Shown here piece after piece: positions 43,075-51,927 of a stretch of DNA of 64,000 nucleotides. Within the stretch, counting starts at the first letter, position 1. Every line of letters begins with the position of its first letter. The stretch lies in assembly GCF_900187885.1 (NCBI RefSeq), contig NZ_FYEK01000044.1:1-64000 (forward strand). Direction: 5' to 3'. The DNA is from Thermoflexus hugenholtzii JAD2. Its GTDB lineage: Bacteria > Chloroflexota > Anaerolineae > Thermoflexales > Thermoflexaceae. A program made the position numbers and the translations under genes. The notes below the pieces were generated by a model. It made no database searches, was not told the DNA's origin, and saw only the letters and a program-made list of their open reading frames with translations.

Positions 43075-46000
43075 TCGCCTCCTGCCGTCTCAGCGGGCTG
43101 GGCCGCACGCTCGGGGGCCGGGACGGCTTCCCCGCGCAGCTTGCGGACGTAGCGGCGGACGACCTCGTCCATCTCCCGGAGCTTCTCCGCGAACTCCTTG
43201 CCCTCCGCCGCCGAGATCCAGCGCAGCTGCAGCCGCTCGGGCTCGATCCCCATGCGGGCGAACTTCCGCTGCCAATACTGGAAGCGCTTCCAGGTCTGCC
43301 GGTTGGCGTAGTTGTAGTGGCAATCCGAGCCGGTCTCTGTCAGCCGACAGCCGGTGATCAGCACCGCCCCGGCTCCTTTCTCGAAGGCGCGGGCGATGAA
43401 ATCTTCCTCAAAGCGTCCTGAGCACATCGTCCGGATGATCCGTGAGGAAGGCGGATACTGGCGTTTCTCGATGCCGGCCAGATCGGCCCCGGCGTAGGAG
43501 CACCAGTTGCAGGTGAACACCAGGCACTTCTCCTCCGGCCGCTCGGCCAGGGCCGCGTCGATCTGGGCCAGGATCTGCTCCTTGGTGAAGAAGGGCATGA
43601 GGATGGCATCCGTTGGGCACTCCGCGGCGCACGTCCCGCAGCCCATGCAGGCTGCCTCGATGATGCGCACCTTCCCCACCTTCACGGGACCGGTGGGCTC
43701 GATGGCGTTGAAGGGACAGACCTTCACACACCGCATGCACCCGATGCACTTCTCCGGGTCCACCCGGGCGGTGAGGGGCTCCTTCTCGATGACCCCGCGG
43801 GCGAGGAGGGCGCCGGCCTTGGCCGCTGCTGCCAGGCCCTGAGCGATGGCCTCCCGCACATCCTTCGGCCCCTGCGCGGTCCCCGCCAGGTAGATGCCCT
43901 GGGTGGCTGTCTCCGCTGGGCCCAGCTTGGGATGGAGTTCCATCAAGAAGCCATCCTCGCTGCGGGAGAGCCGGAGCTGCTCAGCCAGGCCGTCAGCGGC
44001 CGGGCGCAGGCCCACTGCCAGGACCAGCAGATCCGTGGGCAGGCGAAGATACGCCTGCGAGAGATGGTCGTAGAAGATCACATGGCCATCCTCGAAGGTG
44101 ATGGCCTCCTGGGGCGGCCGATCGGGATCGTAGCGGAAGAACTGAACGCCCTCCCGCATGGCCTGCTCGTAGAGCTCCTCGGCGTTGCGGCTGTAGGTGC
44201 GGATCTCCCGATAAAGGATCCGCACCTTCTTGCCCATCCGCCGCAGGCGCAGGGCCTGGCCGATCATCGAGGTGCAGCAGTAGCGGGAGCAGCCCATGTT
44301 GCCCTGGCGCGAGCCCACACAGCCCACGAAGGTGATGCGCTCGGCTTCGACGGCGCCGCGCCGGAGCATCGCCTCCAGCTCCAGGTTGGTGATGACCCGC
44401 GGGTCGCTTCCGTAGCCGAACTCCGTGGGCCGATAGGGCTCCGCCCCTGTGGCCATCACGATGGCGCCCACCTGGAGGGTGGTGCCGTCGCTCAGGCGGG
44501 CCTGGAAATTGCCCACCACCCCGCCGATGGTCTCGATCTGCTTCCCCAGATGCACTTGGACGCCGCTCTGGAGGAGCTCCCGCTTCTTCGCCTCGACAAG
44601 GTCGCGGGCCTTCAGGCCGGAGGGCGAGAGCTCGTCCAGCTGATTCAGGAGGCCGCCTAGCTCAGCGCTCCGCTCCACCAGGTGGGTCTCAAAGCCCTGG
44701 CGGGCCAGGGCGATGGCCGCCGTCATCCCGGCGATCCCGCCGCCGATCACCAGCGCCCGCTGGGTGAGGGGCAGCTGGGAGGGCTCCCCAGGGGTCAGAC
44801 GCCGGGCCTTCTCCACCGCCATCCAGACCATGTCCATCGCCTTGACGGTGGCCGCCTCCTTATCCGCCTTATGCACCCAGGAGTCCAGGTTGCGGATGTT
44901 GGCCATCTCCAGGAGATACGGGTTCAGGCCCGCGCGCTGGAGCACCCCGCGGAAGATCGCCTCGTGGGTGCGGGGGGAGCAGGCGGCCACCACCACCCGG
45001 TTGATCCGCTCCCGGCGGATGGCCTCCTCGATCTCCTTCTGGGTGTTCCCCGCGCAGGAGAACATCTGATGGGTGGCGTAGACCACATCGGGAAGGGTCC
45101 GGGCGAACTCCACCACCCGCTCCACATCGACCACCCCGGCGATGTTGCTGCCGCAATGGCAGACGAAGACTCCCACCCGAGGGGTTTCGATGTCCGTAAT
45201 CGGTTCCACCTGCGGGGGCTCCGGCCAGTGGCGGCGGGTGAGGTGGCTCAGGGCGAGGGCGGCGGCCCCGCTCCCCTCCGAGACGCTGTCCGGGATGTCC
45301 TTGGGCCCGGTGGCGCAACCCGCCGCGTAGATCCCCGGCCGCGTGGTTCGCACCAGACCGCCCACCCCCTCCAGGGCCCGGATGAAGCCGTCCTCATCCA
45401 GCTCGATCCCCAGGCGCTGGGCCAGATCCGCCAGGCCGTCGGGCGGGGAGACCGCCGTGGCCAGCACGACCATATCGTAATCCTCTGAGATGCGCATCCC
45501 CCGTTCCGTGTCCTCGTAGATCACCTGGATCCGGCCGTCCCCGTTGGGCGCGATCCGGGCCGGGCGCCCTCGGACGAAGCGGGCACCGGCCTCGCGGGTC
45601 CGCTCCCAGAAGCCATCGAAACCCTTCCCGTAAGCCCGGATGTCCATGTAGAGGACGGTCACGTCCCGGATGCCATGGTCGATGGCCTGGTAGGCGTGTT
45701 TGATGGAATACATGCAGCAGATGCGGGAGCAATGCCGGAAGAACCGGCGGTCCCGGGATCCGACGCACAGGACAAACAGGATGTTGTGGGGATGTTCGCC
45801 GTTGGAGGGGCGCAGGATCTCGCCTCCCGTCGGGCCGGCGGAGGTGAGCAGACGTTCGAACTCCAGGGCCGTCAGGATGTCGGGATGGGTGCCATATCCG
45901 AACTCCCGCAGCAGCCGCGGGTCGATCGTCTCATAGCCCACGGCCACGATGATGGACCCCACGCGGCGCACCAAGCGGCGCTCCCGGGGCATCAGGAAAT

Positions 46001-46520
46001 CGATGGCCCCTGGCTGACAGGCCTGCACGCACCGGTGGCACGGAAGGTAATGGGGGGGATCGTTCAGGCAGTTCTCGATGTCGATCACATAAGCACCGGG
46101 CACCGACTGTGGGATAGGGGTGTAGATGGCCTTGCGGGCCGCCATCCCGACATCGAACTCGTTGGGGAGGACCACCGGGCAGACGTTCACGCACTCGCCG
46201 CAGCGGGTGCACTGATCCGTCACAAAGCGAGCCCGCTGGCGGATGGTTACCTCGAAATCTCCCGCATGGCCCTCCACCCGCTCCACCTCGGCCAGGGTGA
46301 GCAGCTCGATGTTCGGGTGGAGACCGACCTCAGACATCTTGGGCGCCTCGATGCAGATGGAGCAGTCCAGGGTGGGGAAGTTCTTGTCCAGGATGGCCAT
46401 CTTCCCCCCGATGGTGGGCTCCCGCTCCACCAGCACCACGCGCGCGCCGGCGTTGGCCAGATCCAGCGCCGCCTGGATCCCTGCGATCCCCCCGCCGATG
46501 ACCAGGACCGAATCGCTCAT
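43071..46520 (-). CDS. hdrA: triple fusion HdrA-HdrA-MvhD
   Basis: 1149 residues. Module 1 (~1-430) has VIGGGIAGIQAALDLANAG, LDCSICIEAPKMSEV, CTRCGECVNVCP and CHRCVQACQP. Module 2 (~445-985) starts like canonical HdrA (VGVFVCHCGSNIAGVVDVER, VVAACSPRTHEAIF, EMANIRNLDSWVHKADKEAA), has a second FAD site VIGGGIAGMTAAIALARQGF, CVGSRQGNMGCSRYC and two ferredoxin clusters (KCIGCMRCVKVCP, CMGCGTCAAECP). Module 3 (~990-1110) is MvhD/FrhD-like: KCLVFTCNWCSYAGADL and TMCSGRFEEDFIARAF. HdrA flavin is the electron-bifurcation centre, and MvhD normally feeds electrons into it. The start overlaps the korC stop by four bases. Confidence 0.93.
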   Translation of the reverse strand: MSDSVLVIGGGIAGIQAALDLANAGARVVLVEREPTIGGKMAILDKNFPTLDCSICIEAPKMSEVGLHPNIELLTLAEVERVEGHAGDFEVTIRQRARFVTDQCTRCGECVNVCPVVLPNEFDVGMAARKAIYTPIPQSVPGAYVIDIENCLNDPPHYLPCHRCVQACQPGAIDFLMPRERRLVRRVGSIIVAVGYETIDPRLLREFGYGTHPDILTALEFERLLTSAGPTGGEILRPSNGEHPHNILFVLCVGSRDRRFFRHCSRICCMYSIKHAYQAIDHGIRDVTVLYMDIRAYGKGFDGFWERTREAGARFVRGRPARIAPNGDGRIQVIYEDTERGMRISEDYDMVVLATAVSPPDGLADLAQRLGIELDEDGFIRALEGVGGLVRTTRPGIYAAGCATGPKDIPDSVSEGSGAAALALSHLTRRHWPEPPQVEPITDIETPRVGVFVCHCGSNIAGVVDVERVVEFARTLPDVVYATHQMFSCAGNTQKEIEEAIRRERINRVVVAACSPRTHEAIFRGVLQRAGLNPYLLEMANIRNLDSWVHKADKEAATVKAMDMVWMAVEKARRLTPGEPSQLPLTQRALVIGGGIAGMTAAIALARQGFETHLVERSAELGGLLNQLDELSPSGLKARDLVEAKKRELLQSGVQVHLGKQIETIGGVVGNFQARLSDGTTLQVGAIVMATGAEPYRPTEFGYGSDPRVITNLELEAMLRRGAVEAERITFVGCVGSRQGNMGCSRYCCTSMIGQALRLRRMGKKVRILYREIRTYSRNAEELYEQAMREGVQFFRYDPDRPPQEAITFEDGHVIFYDHLSQAYLRLPTDLLVLAVGLRPAADGLAEQLRLSRSEDGFLMELHPKLGPAETATQGIYLAGTAQGPKDVREAIAQGLAAAAKAGALLARGVIEKEPLTARVDPEKCIGCMRCVKVCPFNAIEPTGPVKVGKVRIIEAACMGCGTCAAECPTDAILMPFFTKEQILAQIDAALAERPEEKCLVFTCNWCSYAGADLAGIEKRQYPPSSRIIRTMCSGRFEEDFIARAFEKGAGAVLITGCRLTETGSDCHYNYANRQTWKRFQYWQRKFARMGIEPERLQLRWISAAEGKEFAEKLREMDEVVRRYVRKLRGEAVPAPERAAQPAETAGGE

Positions 46521-47098
46521 CGCGGCCGCTCCTCCGGGGATTCCAGGGGAACTGCGCCACGGAAGGACGGGAAGCGCGTCCGGGCGTATTCATAGCCGGC
46601 GGCGAAGGCTTTCCGGTTCAGGGGGACCAGCCGGGGGGCCAGGGTGGTCTCGATGGCCTTCTCCACCGATTCCGGCCGCACCTGTCCCCAGACCCCGGCG
46701 AGGAACCCCAGGACGACCATGTTGGCGACGATGCGCCGCCCCAGCTCCTCCGCCAGCCGGGTCGCCGGAATCCCGAGCGGACGATCCTCCGGCCAGGGCT
46801 GGACGAGATCCTCCTCTATGATGACAAGGGCGTCCGGCTTGGCCGTAGGGCGGAACCGGGTGTAGGCCTCCTGGGAGAGCAGGATCAGGACGTCCGGCTC
46901 CAGCACGAAGGGGTAATCGATGGGCTCATCGGAGACCACCACGTTAGAGCTGGAGGACCCCCCTCGGGCCTCCGGACCGTAGGATTGGGTCATCACCGCC
47001 TCCAGGCCTTCGTAGACGGCGAAGGCCTTGCCCAGGATGTAGCCGGCCAACACCACCCCCTGCCCGCCGAAGCCCGCGATCCGGATCTCCACGCGCAT
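46517..47098 (-). CDS. korC: 2-oxoacid:ferredoxin oxidoreductase subunit gamma
   Basis: 193 residues. IRIAGFGGQGVVLAGYILGKA is the gamma-subunit signature, followed by TQSYGPEARGGSSSSNVVVSD and VDRLVPL-type binding loops (TLAPRLVPLNRKAFAAGYEYA). Gamma docks with alpha, beta and delta in the 2-oxoglutarate-type complex. It lies 12 bases after korB and overlaps hdrA by four bases, so it is firmly cotranscribed with the Hdr gene. Confidence 0.92.
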   Translation of the reverse strand: MRVEIRIAGFGGQGVVLAGYILGKAFAVYEGLEAVMTQSYGPEARGGSSSSNVVVSDEPIDYPFVLEPDVLILLSQEAYTRFRPTAKPDALVIIEEDLVQPWPEDRPLGIPATRLAEELGRRIVANMVVLGFLAGVWGQVRPESVEKAIETTLAPRLVPLNRKAFAAGYEYARTRFPSFRGAVPLESPEERPR

Positions 47099-47110
47099 CG
47101 CATCCTCCCT

Positions 47111-47941
47111 TCATCGGCGCACCGGCCGGAAGACCTCCCGCTCCCGATCCACGAACCGACCCACGTAAATGGGGCGCTCCTCCCGCAGGTCCACCTCCAG
47201 GGCCTCCCAGGGCACCTCCTCCGGCACCCGGTAGACCAGGACGCTGCGGCGGCGATACAGCTGCATCTCCTCCACGCCGTCCTCGATGTCGTTGGGCCGC
47301 CCGAAGCCCACCGGGCACGGCGCCAGGACCTCGATGAAGGTAAAACCGGGCTTGCGGAAGGAATACAGGATGTCCTGCTTGATCTGGCGGACGTGGAGGG
47401 CTGTCCATCGCGAGACGAAGACCGCTCCCGAGGCCGCCAAAAGATAGGGGAGATTGAAGGGGTGTTCCGGGTTGCCGTAGGGTGTGGTGGTGGTCTTCGC
47501 CCCCAGGGGCGTGGTGGGCCCGACCTGACCGCCTGTCATGCCGTAATTGAAGTTGTTAATACAGATCACCTTGATATCCACATTGCGTCGGGCGGCGTGG
47601 ATCAGGTGGTTCCCGCCGATGGCCGCCAGGTCCCCATCCCCGCTGAACACCGTGACCATCAGCTCGGGCTTCATCAGCTTGAGGCCGATGGCGAAGGGGA
47701 TGGGACGCCCATGGGTGACGTGATACGAATCCAGGTTCATGTAGCCGGGCACCCGCGCCGTGCAGCCGATGCCCGAGACCACCACATGGCGCTCCACCGG
47801 GATGCCGGACTCCAGGATCGCCTGGGCGTAACAGCGCATCACGATGCCGATGCCGCACCCCGGGCACCAGATATGGGGCATGCGGTCCCGGCGGATGAGA
47901 TCATCCAGGGGATGCTTTTCCGCCACCCGTGCGTGCGCCAT
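47111..47941 (-). CDS. korB: 2-oxoacid:ferredoxin oxidoreductase subunit beta (TPP)
   Basis: 276 residues. IWCPGCGIGIVMRCYAQAI, SGIGCTARVPGY and the TPP/Mg motif GDGDLAAIGGNHLIHAARRN, ending in NNFNYGMTGGQVGPTTPLG, match the 2-oxoglutarate (KorB) rather than the pyruvate (PorB) branch. The start at 47941 is behind GGGAGG and overlaps the korA end by 41 bases. Substrate inferred from family (2-oxoglutarate or a branched 2-oxoacid). Confidence 0.93.
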   Translation of the reverse strand: MAHARVAEKHPLDDLIRRDRMPHIWCPGCGIGIVMRCYAQAILESGIPVERHVVVSGIGCTARVPGYMNLDSYHVTHGRPIPFAIGLKLMKPELMVTVFSGDGDLAAIGGNHLIHAARRNVDIKVICINNFNYGMTGGQVGPTTPLGAKTTTTPYGNPEHPFNLPYLLAASGAVFVSRWTALHVRQIKQDILYSFRKPGFTFIEVLAPCPVGFGRPNDIEDGVEEMQLYRRRSVLVYRVPEEVPWEALEVDLREERPIYVGRFVDREREVFRPVRR

Positions 47942-49091
47942 GGAAGGCCGCCTCCCGAATGGCCTGCAGGATCGGATCCGGCGGGATCATCGCCCCGCCG
48001 GCGTGGAAAACCCCCTTCACGGGCTGGGAGACGTAGCGTTCGACCTCGCAGATCATCTGGCCCAGGTTCATCTCCGCCACGATGAAGACCTCCGCCTGCT
48101 TCGCCAGCTCCCGCACCACCTCGGCCGGGAAAGGCCAGAGGGAGATCAGCCGCAACAGCCCGGCGGGGATCCCCATGCGGCGGGCGTCCGCCACCGCCCG
48201 CCGGGCCGAACGGGCGGTGCACCCGTAAGAGATGACCACGATCTTCGCGTCCTCCAACGCATACGTGTCGTAGCGGATCATCTGATGGGCGTTCCGCCGC
48301 ACCTTCTCCACCAGTCGGGTCACCAGGCGGTGATGCGTCTCGGCGGACATGTCCGGGTAGCCCCGCTCGTCGTGGGTCAGCCCGGTGAAGTGCACCCGAT
48401 ATCCCTCCCCGGCGTGCACCATAGGAGGGACCAGGTCCTCATCCTCCACCAGGAAAGGTTTGAACCCGTTGCCGGCGGGATAGCGGGGCCGCTTCCGCTC
48501 CCAGCGGGGGATCTGGTCTTCGGGCGGGATCACCACGCGCTCGACCATGTGACCGACCACCTCATCGGCCATCACCATCACCGGGATCCGGAAGCGATCG
48601 GCCACGTTGAAGGCCAGCACCGTGAGATCGAACATCTCCTGAGGGGACCATGGGGCATAGGCCGCGATCTCGTAATCCCCGTGGGAGCCCCAGCGGGCCT
48701 GCATCACATCCGCCTGGCCGGGGAGCGTGGGCAGCCCGGTGGAGGGGGAGCCGCGCTGCACATCCACGATCACACAGGGGATCTCCAGCATGGCCGCCAG
48801 GCCCACGCTCTCCATCATCAGGCTGAAGCCCGGGCCGGAGGTGGCGGTCATCGCCCGGGCGCCGGCCGCCGAGGCGCCGAGCACCGCCATGATGCTGGCG
48901 ATCTCGTCCTCCATCTGGATGAAGACCCCGCCCACCTCCGGAAGGCGCTGGGCCATGCGCTCGGCGATCTCCGTGGAGGGGGTGATGGGATACCCGGCGA
49001 AGAAGCGGCACCCCGCGGCGATCGCCCCCTCGGCACAGGCATGGTCGCCATGCATGAAGTGGACGCCCGTCAACACACCCCGGCCCGTCAT
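47901..49091 (-). CDS. korA: 2-oxoacid:ferredoxin oxidoreductase subunit alpha
   Basis: 396 residues. HFMHGDHACAEGAIAAGCRFF and AGYPITPSTEIAERMA open the protein, with EDEIASIMAVLGASAAGARAMTATSGPGFSL and EIPCVIVDVQRGSPSTGLPT typical of KorA. The ARSARRAVADARRMG and RLISLWPFPAE stretches belong to the domain that closes over TPP. Its start overlaps the korD stop (ATGA). Confidence 0.93.
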   Translation of the reverse strand: MTGRGVLTGVHFMHGDHACAEGAIAAGCRFFAGYPITPSTEIAERMAQRLPEVGGVFIQMEDEIASIMAVLGASAAGARAMTATSGPGFSLMMESVGLAAMLEIPCVIVDVQRGSPSTGLPTLPGQADVMQARWGSHGDYEIAAYAPWSPQEMFDLTVLAFNVADRFRIPVMVMADEVVGHMVERVVIPPEDQIPRWERKRPRYPAGNGFKPFLVEDEDLVPPMVHAGEGYRVHFTGLTHDERGYPDMSAETHHRLVTRLVEKVRRNAHQMIRYDTYALEDAKIVVISYGCTARSARRAVADARRMGIPAGLLRLISLWPFPAEVVRELAKQAEVFIVAEMNLGQMICEVERYVSQPVKGVFHAGGAMIPPDPILQAIREAAFHGARTGGGKASPG

Positions 49092-49360
49092 GCCGAGTCC
49101 ACCTCAAGGGTGAAGATGGCGAACTCCGGGCAGACCATCATGCAGAACTCGCAATGGACGCAGGCGTTCTCTTTGCCGGGCGCGATCTCCGGGTAATGGT
49201 AACCGCGCGAGTTCATCCGGCTGGACATGCGGAGCACCTGCTGGGGACAGAACTCCACACACATCTGACAGCCCTTGCAGCGCTCCGGGATGAGGAAAAC
49301 CTGCCCCCGTGGGATCCGAACCTGGGTCAGGTTCAGCGGCTGCCGAGCGTAGACCCGCAT
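49088..49360 (-). CDS. korD: ferredoxin-type delta subunit of the kor complex
   Basis: 90 residues from ATG at 49360; upstream in-frame codons lack a ribosome site. Two [4Fe-4S] motifs are present: CKGCQMCVEFCP and CVHCEFCMMVCP, with a trailing FAIFTLEV. It is the first gene of the kor-hdr-etf unit and would receive electrons from the TPP centre and pass them on, perhaps directly to the HdrA fusion. Confidence 0.9.
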   Translation of the reverse strand: MRVYARQPLNLTQVRIPRGQVFLIPERCKGCQMCVEFCPQQVLRMSSRMNSRGYHYPEIAPGKENACVHCEFCMMVCPEFAIFTLEVDSA

Positions 49361-49535
49361 GATGGCCCCCCCATATCGGCGGCTGGGGCGGCTCCGGGCA
49401 CAGCGCGGCACGATGACAGCGGGGAGAGACCAGCGATGCAACCGCCCGCAGTCTCACAGGGTCGACAATGCTGGTTCAACTCTCACCTTAAGAAAATGAT
49501 CACCCCTGTTGTAGTAATTTTGATCACCTGATCCC

Positions 49536-49551
49536 TGTGACTTCCATCACG
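49536..49551. promoter_or_regulatory. CRP/FNR-type operator candidate
   Basis: TGTGA-N6-TCAC(G) matches the CRP family palindrome TGTGA-N6-TCACA with one mismatch. Its position between two divergent operons fits a regulator of carbon or redox state acting on both. Confidence 0.5.
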
Positions 49552-49642
49552 AGGAGGGAAGGCCGGGCGAACGCCAAGTGGGAACTCGACATTCTTCACC
49601 CCAAAAGCGGGCCGGAGATCACTGGAGAAATCCCCGCGCGAT

Positions 49643-49660
49643 TCTACAGTGATTTGTAGA
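49643..49660. promoter_or_regulatory. inverted repeat TCTACA-N6-TGTAGA
   Basis: A perfect 6-bp palindrome with a 6-base spacer, 78 bases before the porGD start. Its size suits a dimeric repressor or activator, but the regulator is unknown. Confidence 0.45.
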
Positions 49661-49737
49661 GGAAAATCGATGGCGATCCGGGTTCGCCTCAGAAGCCTCA
49701 CCGTGGCCGTCGGGGATTCCGCGAAGGGAGAGCTGCG

Positions 49738-50652
49738 ATGGGGGAGATGATCGAAATCCGATGGCATGGGCGCGGGGGCCAGGGGGTGGTGACCGCCGCC
49801 CGCCTCCTGGCGGAGGCGGCCATGGAGGCCGGGTATTTCATCCAGGCCTTTCCGGATTACGGGCCGGAACGCAGCGGGGCGCCCATCCGGGCCTTCACCC
49901 GCCTCAGCCGCTCCCCGATCTCCCTGCACTCGCAGGTGCAGGCGCCGGATCTCGTGATCGTGCTGGATGAAACCCTCCTGGGGGATCCGGCCATCCTGGA
50001 AGGGCTGAAGCCCGAGGGCTGGCTGGTGGTCAACTCCGGACTGCCTCCAGACCGGGTCCGGGCCCGGGCGCGGGGCTATCCGGGCCGCCTGGCCCTCCTG
50101 GATGCCACGCGGATCGCCCTGGAGGTCCTGCAGCGGAACCTCCCCAACACGCCGTTGCTGGGCGCCCTGGCCCGGGTGACCGGGCTCTTTTCCCTGGAAG
50201 ATCTCACCCGCCACCTCCACCATCACCTCGCCCCCAAATTCGGGGAGGCCATCGTCCAGGCCAACCTGGAAGCGGTCCGCCGGGGCTTTGAGGAGGTGCG
50301 CATCGATCCCGGCCGGATCCCGGCGGGCGAATGGGCGCTGGAAGCCTCCACGGCGGGGATGGCCCTCCCCTGGTTTGAGCTGCCCCGGGGGGGCCTGATC
50401 CTGGACGCCGGGAACGCGGTGGCGTATGCCACGGGAGGCTGGCGGACCTTCCGGCCGGTGGTGGAGATGGAGAAATGCACGCACTGCCTCTATTGTTGGC
50501 TCTACTGCCCGGATGACGCGGTTCGGGTGGCCGGCGGGCGGTTCGTGGGCTTCGATGAGCTCCACTGCAAAGGATGCGGGATCTGCGCGGCCGTCTGTCC
50601 GCCCAAGGCCATCACCATGGTCGAGGAAGCCCGCCTGATGGCCGGAGCGTAA
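49738..50652 (+). CDS. porG: pyruvate:ferredoxin oxidoreductase gamma-delta fusion
   Basis: 304 residues. The gamma part (~1-180) has IRWHGRGGQGVVTAARLLAEA and PDYGPERSGAPIRAFTRLS. The C-terminal delta part (~225-304) has TFRPVVEMEKCTHCLYCWLY with CTHCLYCWLYCP and CKGCGICAAVCP for two [4Fe-4S] clusters. The fusion order is common in bacterial Por. It precedes porA by 11 bases, so the four-function enzyme is encoded by three genes here. Confidence 0.93.
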   Translation: MGEMIEIRWHGRGGQGVVTAARLLAEAAMEAGYFIQAFPDYGPERSGAPIRAFTRLSRSPISLHSQVQAPDLVIVLDETLLGDPAILEGLKPEGWLVVNSGLPPDRVRARARGYPGRLALLDATRIALEVLQRNLPNTPLLGALARVTGLFSLEDLTRHLHHHLAPKFGEAIVQANLEAVRRGFEEVRIDPGRIPAGEWALEASTAGMALPWFELPRGGLILDAGNAVAYATGGWRTFRPVVEMEKCTHCLYCWLYCPDDAVRVAGGRFVGFDELHCKGCGICAAVCPPKAITMVEEARLMAGA

Positions 50653-50663
50653 GGAGGTGCGGG

Positions 50664-51917
50664 ATGGGCCGATGGATGGCGCTGGAAGGCACCGAGGCGG
50701 TGGCTTACGCGATGAAGCAGATCGCCCCGGACGTGGTGGCCGCTTACCCCATCACCCCTCAGACCGGGATCGTGCAGACCTTCGCCCAGTTCGTGGCGGA
50801 CGGGGAGGTCCCCACAGAGTTCATCCAGGCGGAGAGCGAGCACAGCGCCCTGAGCGCCTGCGTGGGCGCGGCGGCCGCAGGGGCCCGCGCCATGACCGCC
50901 ACCTCCTCCCAGGGCCTGGCCCTGATGTGGGAGATCCTCCCCATCGCCGCCGCGATGCGGCTGCCCATCGTGATGCCCGTCGTCAACCGGGCCCTCTCCG
51001 CGCCCATCAACATCCATTGTGACCACTCCGACTCCATGGGCGCCCGGGACACGGGCTGGATCCAGATCTATTCGGAGAACGCTCAGGAGGCCTACGATAA
51101 CACCCTGCAGGCCGTGCGCATCGCGGAGCACCCCCAGGTCCGCTTGCCTGTGATGGTGATGCAGGACGGCTTCATCACCAGCCACGCGGTGGAGCGCGTG
51201 TGGGTGGAGGACGACGATGTGGTGCGGGCCTTCCTGGGGACCTATCAGCCGGCCTGCACCCTCCTGAACTTCGAGCGGCCGCTCACCTTCGGGGCCCTGG
51301 ATTTCTACGACTATTACTTCGAACACAAACGCCACCAGGTGGAGGCCATGCGCCGGGCGAAAGACGCGATCCTGGAGGTGGCCGAGGATTTCGCCCGACG
51401 CTTCGGACGCCGCTACGGGCTCTTCGAGACCTACCAGCTGGAGGACGCCGAGGCCGCGGTGGTGGTCCTCTCCTCCACCGCCGGGACCGCCCGCGTGGCG
51501 GTGGACAACCTGCGGCGGATGGGCTGGCGGGTCGGCCTGCTCAAGCTGCGGGTCTATCGTCCCTTCCCGGATCATGAGATCATCGCCGCCCTGCGGCACC
51601 TGCGGGCCATCGGCGTGATGGACCGGGCCATCGCTTTTGGGGCACTGGAGAACGGAGGCCCCCTCTGGCTGGATCTGCTGGCAGCCGCCCACCGCCACGG
51701 CCTGCACATCCCCATTGCGGACTACGTGTTCGGCCTAGGCGGGCGGGACATCACCCCCTCGGAGATCGAGGGGATCTTCACCGACCTGATGCAGATCGCC
51801 GATCGCGGCGCGGTCACCCGCCCGGTCACCTACGTGGGGGTCCGCGGCGAGCTGCCGCTGCCCAGCCCCGCTGAGTGGTCCCTGTGGATCCCCGAGGCCA
51901 CGATGGCTGGCGACTGA
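50664..51917 (+). CDS. porA: pyruvate:ferredoxin oxidoreductase subunit alpha
   Basis: 417 residues from ATG at 50664 with an AAGGAGGT site. LEGTEAVAYAMKQIAPDVVAAYPITPQTGIVQTF, ESEHSALSACVGAAAAGARA and TATSSQGLALMWEILPIAA are PorA signatures, as is the PINIHCDHSDSMGARDTGW loop involved in pyruvate specificity. With PorGD and PorB it oxidises pyruvate to acetyl-CoA or, with strong ferredoxin reduction, runs in reverse. It lies 10 bases before porB. Confidence 0.93.
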   Translation: MGRWMALEGTEAVAYAMKQIAPDVVAAYPITPQTGIVQTFAQFVADGEVPTEFIQAESEHSALSACVGAAAAGARAMTATSSQGLALMWEILPIAAAMRLPIVMPVVNRALSAPINIHCDHSDSMGARDTGWIQIYSENAQEAYDNTLQAVRIAEHPQVRLPVMVMQDGFITSHAVERVWVEDDDVVRAFLGTYQPACTLLNFERPLTFGALDFYDYYFEHKRHQVEAMRRAKDAILEVAEDFARRFGRRYGLFETYQLEDAEAAVVVLSSTAGTARVAVDNLRRMGWRVGLLKLRVYRPFPDHEIIAALRHLRAIGVMDRAIAFGALENGGPLWLDLLAAAHRHGLHIPIADYVFGLGGRDITPSEIEGIFTDLMQIADRGAVTRPVTYVGVRGELPLPSPAEWSLWIPEATMAGD

Positions 51918-51927
51918 GGAGGTCCCC

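Larger units (their letters stand above)
49361..49737. promoter_or_regulatory. divergent control region between korD and porGD
   Basis: This 377-base gap has no gene and separates two divergent redox operons. It holds a CRP/FNR-like site (49536-49551), a 6-bp inverted repeat (49643-49660) and two GATCACC repeats (about 49498 and 49522). No strong sigma70 promoter is obvious, so activator-dependent promoters are likely. Confidence 0.6.
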
